64,000 nt of DNA from Rheum nobile (GCA_027886185.1 WOAB01000041.1:248001-312000); one strand, 5' to 3'. Positions 22,778-32,820 are shown, numbered from the stretch's first letter. Numbers and translations are program-made. The notes: generated by a model from the letters alone, not told the origin.

Positions 22778-25700
22778 ATGTCGTCGTCAAGCGATCCTTT
22801 TTGGAGGGGGTTGTCGGAGTCGTCTTCGAGCGCGCCCACGTCTCTAGATGATGAGGATGATTTTCAGTCGCCGATTTCTCCTCAGTACTTCAAGGTACGT
22901 AATATTTTTATTTTTTATTGTATAAAATGATTAGATATTAACTGTACTTAGTCTTTAAAATGTAGACTGTTTAGAAATAATGCATAATTTTTGTATATTA
23001 ATTTGTATAAATTTAATTATTAATTAGTTTCTAATGTACTAATTTTTGTATATAAATAGGGTGATTCTAGTGATGATGAATTTTTAGCAATTGACTTCTC
23101 ATCCCATTTTACTACTAATGAGATATTTCCGAGTATGGAGGGATTGAGGCAGTGGGTGCAAAAGGTCGGTTTTAGTCTTTCTATGGTGATCACTACTAAA
23201 TCATCAAAGTCTAAAAAGATTGTTTTTCATTGTGAGAGATCCGGGTTATCTAGGTCCGGCAAGAAAAAAAAGTTAGTCGATGGTAAAAAGGTCAGTCCGA
23301 TACGAGTGAATAAAGCTAGGTCAAAGAAGAAGGGTTGTCCCTTTTTGTTGCATGGTATTTTTAGGGAAGGAAATGCTATTAGAGATCCTGGGTGGACCAT
23401 ATCGGTTGTTAGAGGATGCCATAACCATATGCTTTCAACCACCTTGATTGGCCATGCATTTGCTTCCCGACTTACGATGAAGCAGCGTAGAAAAGTGATG
23501 ATTGATACTGCGGCGGGTGCAAGACCCAAGGTTATTTCTACACAGATTAGGAATGAATATACGGGTTCAACGGTATCGAGGAGGCAAGTGTACACTGTTA
23601 GGGCTAAGGAGAGGTTGAAATACCTGGGCAATCTGAATGTGACACAATGGTCATTGGGATTTTTGAAGGACAAAGGCTATTTGTTGGACAGTGCTACTAA
23701 AACGAGGGAAGATGGGAAGGAGGTATTGGCGTGCTTGTTTATTTCTCATCCAGACGCTCGACATTTGTTGTGCATGTTCCCTAATGTCGTCATCATGGAT
23801 TCGACGTACAAAACCAATAGGTAAACCTTACTCGTTTTAGTATTATGAGTAGATAATGATATTTTTGGCGGGTTTAAAGTATTTTTTGTGTTGCATTTAT
23901 AGGTACAGTATGCCACTGTTCTAGGTTGTTGGGTTTACTTGCATCAACTTCACATATTGCATTGCTCTTGTGTTCATGGAAAGGGAGACGGCAAGCCACT
24001 ATTCATGGGCATTGACACGATTGAAGTGGTTGTACGGGGGGAAAAGTCCCGTATGCATCATGTCTGATCGAGAGCTAGGACTGATCAAGGCTGCCAAAAT
24101 GGTGTTTCCGAAGGTTCGGCATCATTTGTGTCAGGTCCATGTAGACCGTAATGTGAAGGCATATGCTAAGTTGATGAAGATTGACGAGAAGAAATTCTCG
24201 GGAAGTGTTCGTCGGGTGATGAGGTCTCACACAAAGGAGGAGTATAGAGAGCGACTTGCTCACTTTAAGGAGATATGGAATGAAGGCCTTGTGAAATATG
24301 TCGAGGAAACTTGGTTTAAAGACCATAAGAAAAAGCTAGTTGCGGCATGATGTGATGATGTTCTCCATTTTGCCACAAGAACATCAAACAGATAACTTTC
24401 ATACAAACATTTGCAATCAAATTGGGTTTTAAAATTCATTTAGTAAATTGTAAACGATTATATTATTTTCAGAGTTGAGGGTCAGCACTCTATGCTTAAG
24501 GACATGATTGAGACATCCGTTGAAGGGTTCGACACAATTGTGCAACACATCGGCAACATGTTTGTTGATCAGCATCGGAAGATCCGATTTGAGATGACCA
24601 AGAATTGCACTGCCTTTCCCATGGAGATAGTAAATGGCCCTGAGTGGGTTAAGGTCTTCTTCAAGCGCATCCTTGAAAAGTGCTCTGATAAATACTTGAG
24701 AATGTTGTATGCCCAAGCTGTGTTAGCAAATGAGGGGAAAATTGGGGACAAATGTGATGATTTTTGGTGGAAGTCCACACAAGGACTGCCTTGCCCACAC
24801 ACAATTAAGGTCTATGTGGAGACGGGTTACCCGTTAGTGCCTGAAGAAGTTGATATTTTCTGGAAGCAGATCAGATGGGAATGGGTGGATGCTAAGGATC
24901 TTGATGTCGATGATGGTGTTGCAATCACAGTGGATAATTTCACGGTGCAGGACTTCGTTGAAGAGTTCTTATGTGGGAAAGTTGATGGATTTATGTTGAA
25001 GAAGATGGCGGATAAGTGGCGTGAGTCAACTGACCCTACATCGTGCCAGATTTAAGACCCGCCACGTGGTGAGACCAAGAAGGGGAGGCCTAGGATGAAT
25101 GCGAGAAAGACCGGCACCAATAGGAATATGGGTTGGGACGAGCATGTGGATGCAAAAAGTAAGAAGATGAAGGAGAAGCAGAATATGAAGAATATGGATG
25201 AGGAGCTGGGAGTGGAAGAGGAGGATGCGCCTGCAGAGAAAGAGATGACCAATGTGAAATCGTCCGTGGGATCAAGAGCATCTATGGGATCGAAAGGATG
25301 TCCTTCTACCGGACGACCTCGCAGTGGAGTTTCAACAACAAAGGGGAGTGCCACTAAACCTGGAAAGTCAAAATCTGCTTCAAACAAGTCCAAATCGGGT
25401 TCAAGCAAGTCGTTAAAGTATTTCGGCTTCAACTGGGGGCACGAGAATATTGATCATTTCATGCTCGCATACATTTCTAGGGTACAAAGTGTCAAAGGCG
25501 ATGGTCATTGCGGGTTTCGTTCCCTTGCCGTTTTGCTAGGTCGCCGAGAAGAGGAGTACGTTGATGTCCGGTTAGAGCTTTCGAAGCATGTCCAGACACA
25601 TCCAGCCAACTACGTAGCGATGCTTGGGGAGGAAGAGTTGACGGTGGAAGCATTTGTTAGGAGATTGAATTATATTGCGTCACCGTGCACAACGAACTTC

Positions 25701-26123
25701 TAGTGTATAATGCCTATTACTGGTTTAGTGTTTGCCACGGAACACCAAGTGGCGGTTGTTGTCTTATCATGGTTTGGACCGCACACATGTCTTCCATTGT
25801 GCCTCCCCCCCGGGTGCTGAGCCTCCGACAAAGGTTTATGCGATAGCACATGTAGGCAGGAGAGACCATTACGTACCGGTACGTGGAGCGCTACTCTCTG
25901 GTATTTACTTATTCTTTCATAAATTGTTATATAATTTTATCGTTTATGTTTACAGATTTGGCTTGTTAATGATCGTTGTCCAATTCCACCGCCTCCGAGG
26001 CAGTGGCTCATTTACAAGGATCCAAGTGTTGATGGATGGGATAGTCATGAGCGCTTTAAGGATAGGTTCAAGAGTTATGTAGAGGAGCGAGCGGAACAAG
26101 GGCGACCTAACATACTTACCTAG
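22778..26123 (+). pseudogene. MULE transposase fused to an OTU cysteine protease
   Basis: Exons: 22778-22894, 23060-23820, 23903-24391, 24473-25878, 25956-26123. Phases match at every junction. The order is an acidic start; a FAR1/WRKY-GCM1-type zinc finger (CPFLLHG, GCHNH); a MULE transposase core (VVIMDSTYKTNR first Asp, CIMSDRELGLIKA second Asp, HHLCQVHVDRNV); a SWIM-type end (GLPCPHTIKVY); a basic KKGRPRM linker; and an OTU fold with catalytic DGHCGF near 25500 and RRDHYVPV near 25870. OTU proteases usually remove ubiquitin; here the domain may act on the transposase or on host factors, which is inference. Lesions: TAG 23922-23924 (for Glu), TGA near 24348 (for Trp), exon 3 donor ATAACT instead of GTAACT, TAA near 25053 (for Lys) between transposase and OTU, TAG near 25701 (for Trp), and a frame change at the C-run at 25805-25812. 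As the frames otherwise join, the ancestor made one fusion protein. Confidence 0.9.
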
Positions 26124-26334
26124 GTTTTTTGGATTGTAATTGACTTTATATATGTTATTGTAATTCATTTTGTGGGAAAGTTTGATTGAGATTGACCGTA
26201 TATTGTTTTTATAATCATTTGTTTTTATTTGAATTGGTGTTGATTCGGGAAAATGCAATACGAGACAATAATATTACTTGGAAATCATTAACATTAAAGC
26301 GTACACTAGTTGAACATGAATCATAAAAAGCTAT

Positions 26335-26781
26335 CTAATCCTCATCAGGATCGGTCTCCCCGCCATCATCAGAGCTACCGTTGTCCACCTCAGATTCCGG
26401 ATCTTCTAAAAGACCTGGTATATGACGCTTCGGGTGTGCACACTCTGTGTAAATGGTGACTGGAACACCGGGTCTGTAAAGAGCTATAATTTTAGCTACG
26501 TGTTCCTCGTCTACCACCTCACGGAGTCGTGGAGGATCCACACCCGGTGGAAAGTAAAAAATCCGACCAGGGCGAACCCCGGTTGGATTGTAAAATAACG
26601 CCATGAACAAGTAACCCAATGATAACCCCCCCTCTCCAGGCGAGACATCCCTCATCCGCAAAGTGCGGACCTCGCCACCTTCGTATCCATGGAAAAACAT
26701 GTCCATCCCACTTCGTTGGCGTATCATTCGATTGTAGGTGATTCGCCCATTTTCGTAAACTTTGAGAACCAAAGACGCCAT
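26335..26781 (-). CDS. MULE cargo: 148-residue protein of unknown function
   Basis: This is an intact single-exon frame from ATG 26781 to TAG at 26335. It starts MASLVLKVYENGRITYNRMI and contains GLSLGYLFMALFYNP, PGRIFYFPPGVDPPRLREVV and a strongly acidic end (SSDDGGETDPDED). The opening of alternating hydrophobic residues and NGRI resembles the N-terminal part of some MuDR-type transposases (VYYNGRI-like), which hints at a detached N-terminal domain, but I cannot assign it to a family. It is convergent with the transposase-OTU gene (211 bp apart). A TATA box (26861-26870) and palindrome block 2 lie directly upstream, shared with the GRF gene. No lesion is visible. Confidence 0.65.
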   Translation of the reverse strand: MASLVLKVYENGRITYNRMIRQRSGMDMFFHGYEGGEVRTLRMRDVSPGEGGLSLGYLFMALFYNPTGVRPGRIFYFPPGVDPPRLREVVDEEHVAKIIALYRPGVPVTIYTECAHPKRHIPGLLEDPESEVDNGSSDDGGETDPDED

Positions 26782-26860
26782 TACCCAAAATAGAACACAC
26801 GAAAAGTTTGTGAGAAGTTATGGAGTGGGAATTGTGTGGATTGTAGAGGTTTTCGTTTCG

Positions 26861-26870
26861 TATTTATAAG
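26861..26870 (-). promoter_or_regulatory. TATA box of the 148-residue cargo gene
   Basis: CTTATAAATA on the minus strand, 28 bp from palindrome 26898-26920 and about 80 bp upstream of ATG 26781. Confidence 0.6.
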
Positions 26871-26897
26871 GGTTTGGCAACCAAAATATGACAAAGG

Positions 26898-27052
26898 TGG
26901 GCGACACCTATTGCAGCCCAGGAGGGTTTACTTGGGCGACACCTATTGCAGCCCAGGAGGGTTTACTTGGGCTGCAATAGGTGCCGCCCACGAGGGTACT
27001 TGTAAGATTTGTGGGATTTTTGTACCCTTTGGGCGGCACTACGTGCCGTCCA
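26898..27052. repeat. palindrome block 2, four copies (bidirectional promoter)
   Basis: Palindromes at 26898-26920, 26933-26955, 26968-26990 and 27030-27052. The first two belong to a 35-bp direct duplication that includes the spacer GGAGGGTTTACTT. The block sits between divergent TATA boxes at 26861-26870 (-) and 27067-27074 (+). Confidence 0.9.
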
Positions 27053-27066
27053 TATTGCTTTTTCAC

Positions 27067-27074
27067 TATATAAG
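27067..27074 (+). promoter_or_regulatory. TATA box of GRF zinc-finger cargo gene
   Basis: TATATAAG lies 15 bp after the palindrome ending at 27052. Confidence 0.6.
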
Positions 27075-27242
27075 AAGAATTGTAGTTGTTTGTTCACTAC
27101 AACAAGTCCAACACAAGCGGCTCTTGAAGAAACATTTTTGGGTAAGCTTATTCTTCCAGTTTCTATCGATTTATTAACCCTAAGTTTTTATATTAATGGA
27201 TTCATGATATTTGTAGGAAACAAAGCACTACAACAAATAATA

Positions 27243-27572
27243 ATGGCATCTTCATCCGAATCATCAACAAACCCAGATAGGCTATGCGAGTGTAATTTGA
27301 AAGCCGTTGTCCGCACTTGTGATTTGCAGTGGAACTACGGAAGGAGGTATTTGGGATGCCCAAAACTAGGGTGTATTTTCAGGGAGTGGATTGATCATAT
27401 GTACGAGGACAGGGCACACGCGGTTATTCGACAACAATGGCAGGAAAAACAAGATCTTGTTAATGAGAATCAAGATCTTGTAAAGAAAAATCAAGAACTT
27501 CTTAAAGATCTTGATAACATTCGTAGGTATAACCTCAAACTATATAATGATGTACATCGTATACTGTATTGA
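27243..27572 (+). CDS. MULE cargo: GRF zinc-finger protein with coiled coil
   Basis: This is an intact 109-residue frame. Residues 14-51 form a GRF-type zinc finger: CECNL, then RTCDLQWNYGRRYLGCP, then GCIFREWID, matching the family pattern CxC ... N.GR.f..Cp....C.fF.W.D. GRF fingers bind single-stranded or structured nucleic acid. The second half is a heptad-like coiled coil (LVNENQDLVKKNQELLKDL). Many plant GRF proteins of this size end in a membrane helix; this one does not. The 5' leader carries a likely intron, 27142-27216 (GTAAGC ... TGTAG). The promoter is shared with the divergent 148-residue gene. No lesion is seen, in contrast to the transposase. The GRF call is firm; its role in transposition is a guess. 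Confidence 0.85.
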   Translation: MASSSESSTNPDRLCECNLKAVVRTCDLQWNYGRRYLGCPKLGCIFREWIDHMYEDRAHAVIRQQWQEKQDLVNENQDLVKKNQELLKDLDNIRRYNLKLYNDVHRILY

Positions 27573-27965
27573 TGTCGTATCTTTTGTGTAATAGTGTTTA
27601 TGAACTATCAACCATTGTAGGGAGCAAACAAATTTAGCAAAGCAGAGATATCATATGAAGCGAATGTTTACTAGAGACTATCTTAATTTCTTCAAACGCT
27701 AAAGCAATGTCATATATTTTGTCACAAACTTTCTAAGTTTATGAACAACTTGTATTATTTCCTGTATTGTGTGCTAAATGTATCGTAATGAATAATTTGT
27801 CTTTATCTTCTAGGATGATTATTTTGTATTAGTTTTTTTATTAATATTAGATAAACAAATAAATACTAAGAATAAACAATAATATAATAGAATAATATAT
27901 TATTTATACACAACACTGAAACACAAATGTTATAACACTATGAACCAGATTTGACGAAAAAAATA
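27573..27965. other. AT-rich spacer in MULE
   Basis: This is the 3' region of the GRF gene. The AT-rich end (27830-27915) shows no gene. Confidence 0.6.
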
Positions 27966-28118
27966 TGGGCGGCAATAAGTGCAGCCCAGCCTCTGAACCG
28001 GTTTTGACGAAAAAAATATGGGCGGCAATAGGTGCAGCCCAGCGGTATGGGCTGTACCTATTGCTGCCCAGACTCCGGTTTTTGGAAGGGTCTTCTGGGC
28101 TGCACCTCGTGCCGCCCA
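27966..28118. repeat. palindrome block 3, four copies
   Basis: Palindromes at 27966-27988, 28019-28041, 28048-28070 and 28096-28118. The first two lie in a 53-bp direct duplication containing GAACCGGTTTTGACGAAAAA. The last copy ends 8 bp before a TATA box. Confidence 0.9.
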
Positions 28119-28125
28119 GCATGCC

Positions 28126-28133
28126 TATAAATA
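28126..28133 (+). promoter_or_regulatory. TATA box of the hairpin transcription unit
   Basis: TATAAATA directly follows palindrome block 3 and is oriented into the short ORF and the two foldbacks. Confidence 0.55.
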
Positions 28134-28239
28134 CCACATCCAACTTCAACTCTTCCACATCCAAGGTTACACCTATTACTCATGTATTTTTCGCCCAACA
28201 TGCCTATTCAGATTCAAGAAATCAATATCGTGGGGTGGT

Positions 28240-28427
28240 ATGGCTTCGTCGTCCTGCATTTCCAACAATTCATTGTTGCGGGAAAGAGATAAACTCCAGA
28301 AGCTGTGCGAGACGCTTTAGGGTTCAAATTGGAAGTTGAAGATGAAGATATATTATCGGGGATTCTAGGCAACACACAATTAGTTATAAAGAAAGATGTG
28401 ATTGCCTTGTGGCCATTATACTCTTGA
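28240..28427 (+). pseudogene. short broken ORF before the hairpins
   Basis: ATG 28240 opens a 26-codon frame (MASSSCISNN ... LCETL) ending in TAG. In the next frame a further 40 codons are open: TPEAVRDALGF, DILSGILG, VIKKDVIALWPLYS, then TGA near 28425. The second part has a protein-like composition and a stop just upstream, which suggests a frameshifted remnant of a longer protein. Its last codons lie in the first arm of the following hairpin, so the foldback probably arose by inverted duplication of this gene. I do not recognise the family. Confidence 0.4.
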
Positions 28428-28673
28428 CCGAGTCAAGAGTTCTAAAGAAGAATGAGCCTCCTATTACCAGGTCGAACATGCTGATCTGCTCCTTTTCCGC
28501 GCTGTAGCACAGAAAAACATGGAATCTTCAAATTTCGAAATTTGTAGGATTTCAAGTTTTTCTGTGATGCAGCTCGGAGAAGGAGCATATTAGCATGATC
28601 GACCTGGTAATTGGGAGGCTCATCCTTCTTTACAACTATTGACTCGGTCAAGAGGATAATGGCCACAAGGCAA
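28402..28673 (+). ncRNA. long foldback 1 (about 136-bp arms)
   Basis: Arms 28402-28536 and 28537-28673 are inverted copies with few mismatches (both ends read TTGCCTTGTGGCCATTAT inward) and essentially no loop: the centre is TTCGAA. A transcript would fold into a long hairpin of the kind processed by DCL enzymes to siRNAs or a young microRNA. It lies downstream of a TATA box at 28126. Expression is not shown. Confidence 0.6.
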
Positions 28674-28698
28674 TAACAAAACCTCAATGCCTGAAGAA

Positions 28699-28913
28699 CC
28701 TTAAAGAAGGGTGAGCCTACAATGACCAAGGAATGGTCCCCATCGAACTTTCTGATTTGCCCTGTCTCCTAGCTACAGCACAGAAAAACATGGAATCTTC
28801 AAATTTCGGAATTTGTAGATTTTAAGTTTTTTCTGTGATGCAGCGAGGAGAAGGGGCAAATTAGAATGTTCGATGAGGCCATTCATTGGTCATTAGGCTC
28901 ACCCTCCTTTAGG
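28699..28913 (+). ncRNA. long foldback 2 (about 107-bp arms), homologous to foldback 1
   Basis: Arms 28699-28807 and 28808-28913 pair (CCTtAAAGaAGGGTGAGCCTA against its complement). The apical part, CAGCACAGAAAAACATGG followed by AATCTTCAAATTTCG, is nearly identical to foldback 1, so the two are tandem duplicates that have diverged toward the base. Confidence 0.6.
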
Positions 28914-29073
28914 AATTTTAATTTTTTTTTAGAATGTGTATGTGTTTTTTAGAATGTTATTTTTTTTGGAATGTTGGATATTTTGTCTTTTAACTAATTG
29001 ATCATCGATTTGTTCTAGAAATAACAGAACGAAAATCTAAAAAAACCAAGAAATCAAACTAGATATAAATATT

Positions 29074-32000
29074 CTACAAACTCTCTGATTCACTATCCAA
29101 GGACACAGCTAAAGTCTCAGAATCAGTACCCAAGGACACACCCGAATCCATGCCCGGTGCCCAATCTGGAGGAACCACCGGCGTCGGTTGAGACGCTGCC
29201 TGCTGAGCTGATGCACGCTCTTCCGCCATCCTAGATGATTCGGCCATCTCTCTATCAAATATAGTCTCGCCTGCACTAGAGGATTGGGAAGGCAACTGTG
29301 AAGCCCGTACAAGCGGAGGAGCTACAGGGATGACGTCACTGGAAAGGAGGTCATATATATGCTGAAAGTGTTCCAAACACCCTAAACCACACCCTAAACC
29401 AACTGCCTCTATAAGCTTCTGAAGATGCGCCTTGCTCATCGCCATACACTGCAAATGAAAACAAACATTTTAAATACATAGACTTTCCTAAAATAATTAA
29501 TAAGAATAAAATGGGGCAAAAAACATACCCTTTGCAAGTTGATAGCCGGAGGTGGTCCTCTACAAATACGAGGTTGTACTGGCACACTCGGACTCACGTA
29601 AGGATGCGACACCTGTAAATACCAGTCCAGGTACGCGTCATGGACATCCCAATCCATCGTGGCAGGAGGACTCGTCAAGATGTGGGGGCAAAGACGATGC
29701 TCAAGCTGGTCCCACCTGTGCCAACGCGGGTCAAAGTGCAATTGGTATCGCCTCGTCCCCCTAAAATCATGAGGACACACTGCAGCCAGAGGCTCTATGA
29801 TATCGATGGGCCTGCTCTATCGATAACCGAACTGTCGGATAAGCCTATCCGGCATGTACGCCTCCTCTACACCGAGAAACCGAATAGTCCCTCGATACGT
29901 GGAGGCCCTGTGAGCACCTCGAAAATCAAGACCCTCATACGGCATCCACCGTATCTGCATTTAACCCCAAAAGACAAAACATATATTAACTCATTAAGCC
30001 TATCTTTAAGTATATTAAAATGGAATAAGAATACGTACATCCTATGGCCTATACTCGTCCAGTATCCGTCTATAGTGTAACTGGTTGCGACTTAAACGGA
30101 CAGGGGTCCGACCAATGCAGTATCGTGCATCGCGTCGAATGTCATCGTCCGCACCTTGCTTGAGGTTAGGGTTGCCCGGGAAGTATACAAAGTACGTCCA
30201 AATCCAAACCTGCGTACGGAGGAAGAAAGCCATTAGTTATAAACAATTAAACACAGTATATTCATGATTTAAATTACAATCTAACTATAATAAAAGTCTA
30301 CCTCTAACAGACATGCGCAACCGGCGAACTGTGCAGCTCCGCGTCGAGAAGCCTCTCCGAGGTTTCTAAAAAGGAGAGCTAGAACCCCGGTCCCCCAAGC
30401 AGTATGAACGACACGCTCCCAGTCCACAAAAAGAGGTAGCAATGTAGTCTTCAGCTCATTCGTTGACTTGTCAACGAAGATACTAGCCGACATGGTGTGC
30501 CATAAGAAACCGACTGCTATATCCTCTAGGTAGGCACCCTCCCCAATCATCCTCAACACATGCCTCACTAACTGGAATTGCTTGACCCAACCATGTCAGC
30601 ATCATCCTCATCTAAGTTGTACTCCGAATCTATCCCAAATAGATACTCGAATAAGGCCTCACACTCCGCCAGCTCGCTATCCTGACCGGTCCATGGTGAC
30701 GTCACCTCAAATCCCTCAATCGGCAGCCCTAGAATCATCATAACGTCATGTAGCGTAGGACCTATCTCGCCCCAGGAAAAGTGGAAGGTGTTCGTCTCTG
30801 GATGCCATCGCTCAACGAACGCTGAAATGAGGGTGTGATCAGCCATGCCGAACTGAAAATCAAGTAAACCGGTCAACCACGTCTGTTGAGCAATCCAAAA
30901 CCAGGAACCCTCCTCAGGGACCCCTCTGGGAATACGATCCCTCCAAAACGCAAACTGTGTAGGCCGTGTCTGAACCCTCAAAGTCCTAACAACGTCCTCT
31001 GGAGGGTCCAATGACGCCTTCCTCCATATCAACTCCGCAATGTGCGTATCAAAGTTCCTCAACACAGAAGGAAACTGATGAGCTGGCTCAGGCGGAGGCA
31101 GGGCCTGCTGAGGTGGGTCCTGCAGAGGTGGGGCCTGCTGAGGTGGCTCAGTCGGAGGTGGGGCCTGTTGAGCTGGCTCAGGCGGAGGTAGGGCCTGCTG
31201 AGCTGGAAACTGCGGAGGTGGGTCTTGCTGATGTGGAGTCTGCTGAGGTGGATCAGGCGGAGGTGGTTGCTGCTGAGGTGGCTCCTCCTGAGGTGGCTCT
31301 GACGGAGGTGGTTGGTGCTGAGGTGAGTCCTCCTGAGGTGGTTGCTTCTCTGTTGGGTCGGTACTAAACTCCGGATCCTCAGGGATAGTAGAAGGGCCGG
31401 TAGTAAAGTCCTCCATAACCACGTCTTCATCTGAAAGGACGGGACCAACATCGTTCTCACTAAGCACCTCCGTGTCCTGCGATACACCCACAACCCTCCT
31501 CTTGCGAGCAGATGCAGTAGTAGGGCGACTGTCTCGATCCGACTGTTTGATTTTATCCAATACATCCTATTTTGCCATAAGAAATATAACTATTTTCATT
31601 TTATCCAATACAACCTAGTTATATATACCTTAACAATTGTTAAAAAAAATTGTTTTCTTATAAAATCAATATATTAAATTTTTTATTTTTTATTACGATA
31701 ATATATTTAATATTATTTAACAGTAAAATTTAGCCTATTACCTATATTGTCTTTTTTAATTATGATTAAATACAATAAACATTAAGTTTACAAATCTACA
31801 ATTACAGTAACAATTTAATTAAATAAATTAGATTTAACAAATTAAAAATTACAAACACCATACCTCTACGGTCGGCCTCCGTTCATATTTGCGCTTTTGA
31901 CGAACGAGAATTTCCGCCAAATCATCCATCGCCTGCATAGCAACCGCTACCGACACGTCGAAGGCATTGTCCGCCCCGATATCCACCTCCTCGGTCCTAG

Positions 32001-32337
32001 CCGGCAATCTCTCCTCCTCGCCCAAAACCACCGTGCCGGAAACCTCCATGCTTGCCAGCAAGCTGGGCGGCACCTCGTGCAGCCCAGAAATCCCCTCTTC
32101 CCCGGTCCTGGGCGGCACCTCGTGCAGCCCAGAAATCCCCTCCTCCCCGGTCCCTTGCGGCTCCTCGTGCAGCCCAGCTCCCTCCGCCTCGTCGCCTCCC
32201 CTGTCGCCGCCGCCGTCGACTCCTCCATCGCGACCGCCACCGCCAACGAAACAAAGATTCATCGTTGTCGCCGTCGATTCCGCCATCGAGTCTAGTGGAT
32301 CGCCGCCGCCGTCGCCGAGATCTCCCACCGCCGCCAT
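29074..32337 (-). pseudogene. MULE cargo: plant mobile domain (PMD) protein, broken
   Basis: Exons on the minus strand: 32337-31864, 31566-30302, 30209 to about 30045, 29954-29529 and 29448-29074. Exon 1 is acidic and Gly-rich with repeats (GLHEVPP). Exon 2 opens with a low-complexity Pro/Gln/Glu region (PPQQ.PP repeats, about 31070-31350) and then the PMD: ADHTLISAFVERWHPETNTF, FSWGEIGPTLHDVMMILGLP, LVRHVLRMIGEGAYLEDI, then WIWTYFVYFPG and RWMPYEGLDF. PMDs occur in the Arabidopsis MAIN/MAIL proteins and in many transposons. Lesions: a 1-nt loss near 30588 breaks the frame before WVKQFQLVRHV; a TAG follows DEYRP (about 30046); another TAG follows RQFGYR (about 29817). The last exon is Ser/Ala-rich and ends in SLDSESESL. 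The gene points inward from the right end of the MULE. Confidence 0.85.
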
Positions 32338-32764
32338 CTAGTTTTCCTCCTTGTCAACCGCTGCCCATATATCTTCCATGGAAAATTCGCCGGAATCCGC
32401 CATCGATTTGGAATTTTCTCTGTGGGTGCTCGGAAAAGATTTCACTGGGTAACGGAGAAGACGACATAGGCGGCCCTAAATACCGCCGACTTGGAATTTT
32501 TTTGGGGTTAAAGGTGGGCGGCAATAGGTGCCGCCCACGTTCAAATTTTAAACCCGGGTTCGAAAAAACCATTATATTTTTATTTAAATAAAAAAAAATT
32601 CATAAATCGGGTTCTCCCCAACAAAAAATCTGGGCGGCAATAGGTGCAGCCCATACTCTGAACCGGGTTTTACGAAAACCCGGTTTGTCTGGGCTGCGCC
32701 TATTGCCACCTAAAGTCAGACCGGTTTTTAGAAGAGTCTCCTGGGCGGCACCTAGTGCCGCCCA
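32064..32764. repeat. palindrome block 4, six clear and two decayed copies (right terminal)
   Basis: Clear copies at 32064-32086, 32109-32131, 32515-32537, 32631-32653, 32690-32712 and 32742-32764; decayed copies at 32154-32176 and 32466-32489. The copies at 32064-32176 lie inside coding exon 1 of the PMD gene and encode its GLHEVPP-type repeats. The copy at 32742-32764 has perfect 10-bp arms. Confidence 0.9.
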
Positions 32765-32811
32765 TGGTGGAGTGCGAGGTAAAAAAAAAAGGAGTGCACG
32801 GTTCCTCGCCG

Positions 32812-32820
32812 AATATTTAG
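32812..32820. repeat. MULE target-site duplication, right copy
   Basis: AATATTTAG, identical to 22267-22275. Confidence 0.95.

Larger units (their letters stand above)
22276..32811. mobile_element. 10.5-kb Mutator-like element (MULE) with multiple cargo genes
   Basis: A perfect 9-bp duplication, AATATTTAG, flanks the element at 22267-22275 and 32812-32820. The ends are inverted: GCCGAAAAATCGCACAC at the left against CGGCGAGGAACCGTGCAC from the right, both followed by a T-tract, ACCTCGCACTC and a GGGCGGCA palindrome block. A 9-bp duplication is diagnostic of Mutator-like insertion. Cargo in order: transposase-OTU (+), small ORF (-), GRF zinc-finger ORF (+), short ORF with two hairpins (+), PMD gene (-). 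Four blocks of a 23-bp palindrome lie at the two ends and at the two internal promoter regions. The transposase has several nonsense codons, so this copy cannot move by itself, although its ends look complete. Confidence 0.95.

Noticed and set aside
28442..28729. 95-codon minus-strand frame across foldback 1
   Set aside because: It reads through both arms of the hairpin; it may echo the duplicated parental gene but has no independent support as a gene.
31011..31367. 118-codon plus-strand frame with AEVGPAEV repeats, and a minus-strand frame rich in HLR repeats (31059-31565)
   Set aside because: Both are other-frame translations of the proline/glutamine repeat in PMD exon 2.
32052..32591. 179-codon plus-strand frame and shadows at 31897-32341
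   Set aside because: Antisense to PMD exon 1; composed of palindrome-derived repeats (WAAPRAAQ).
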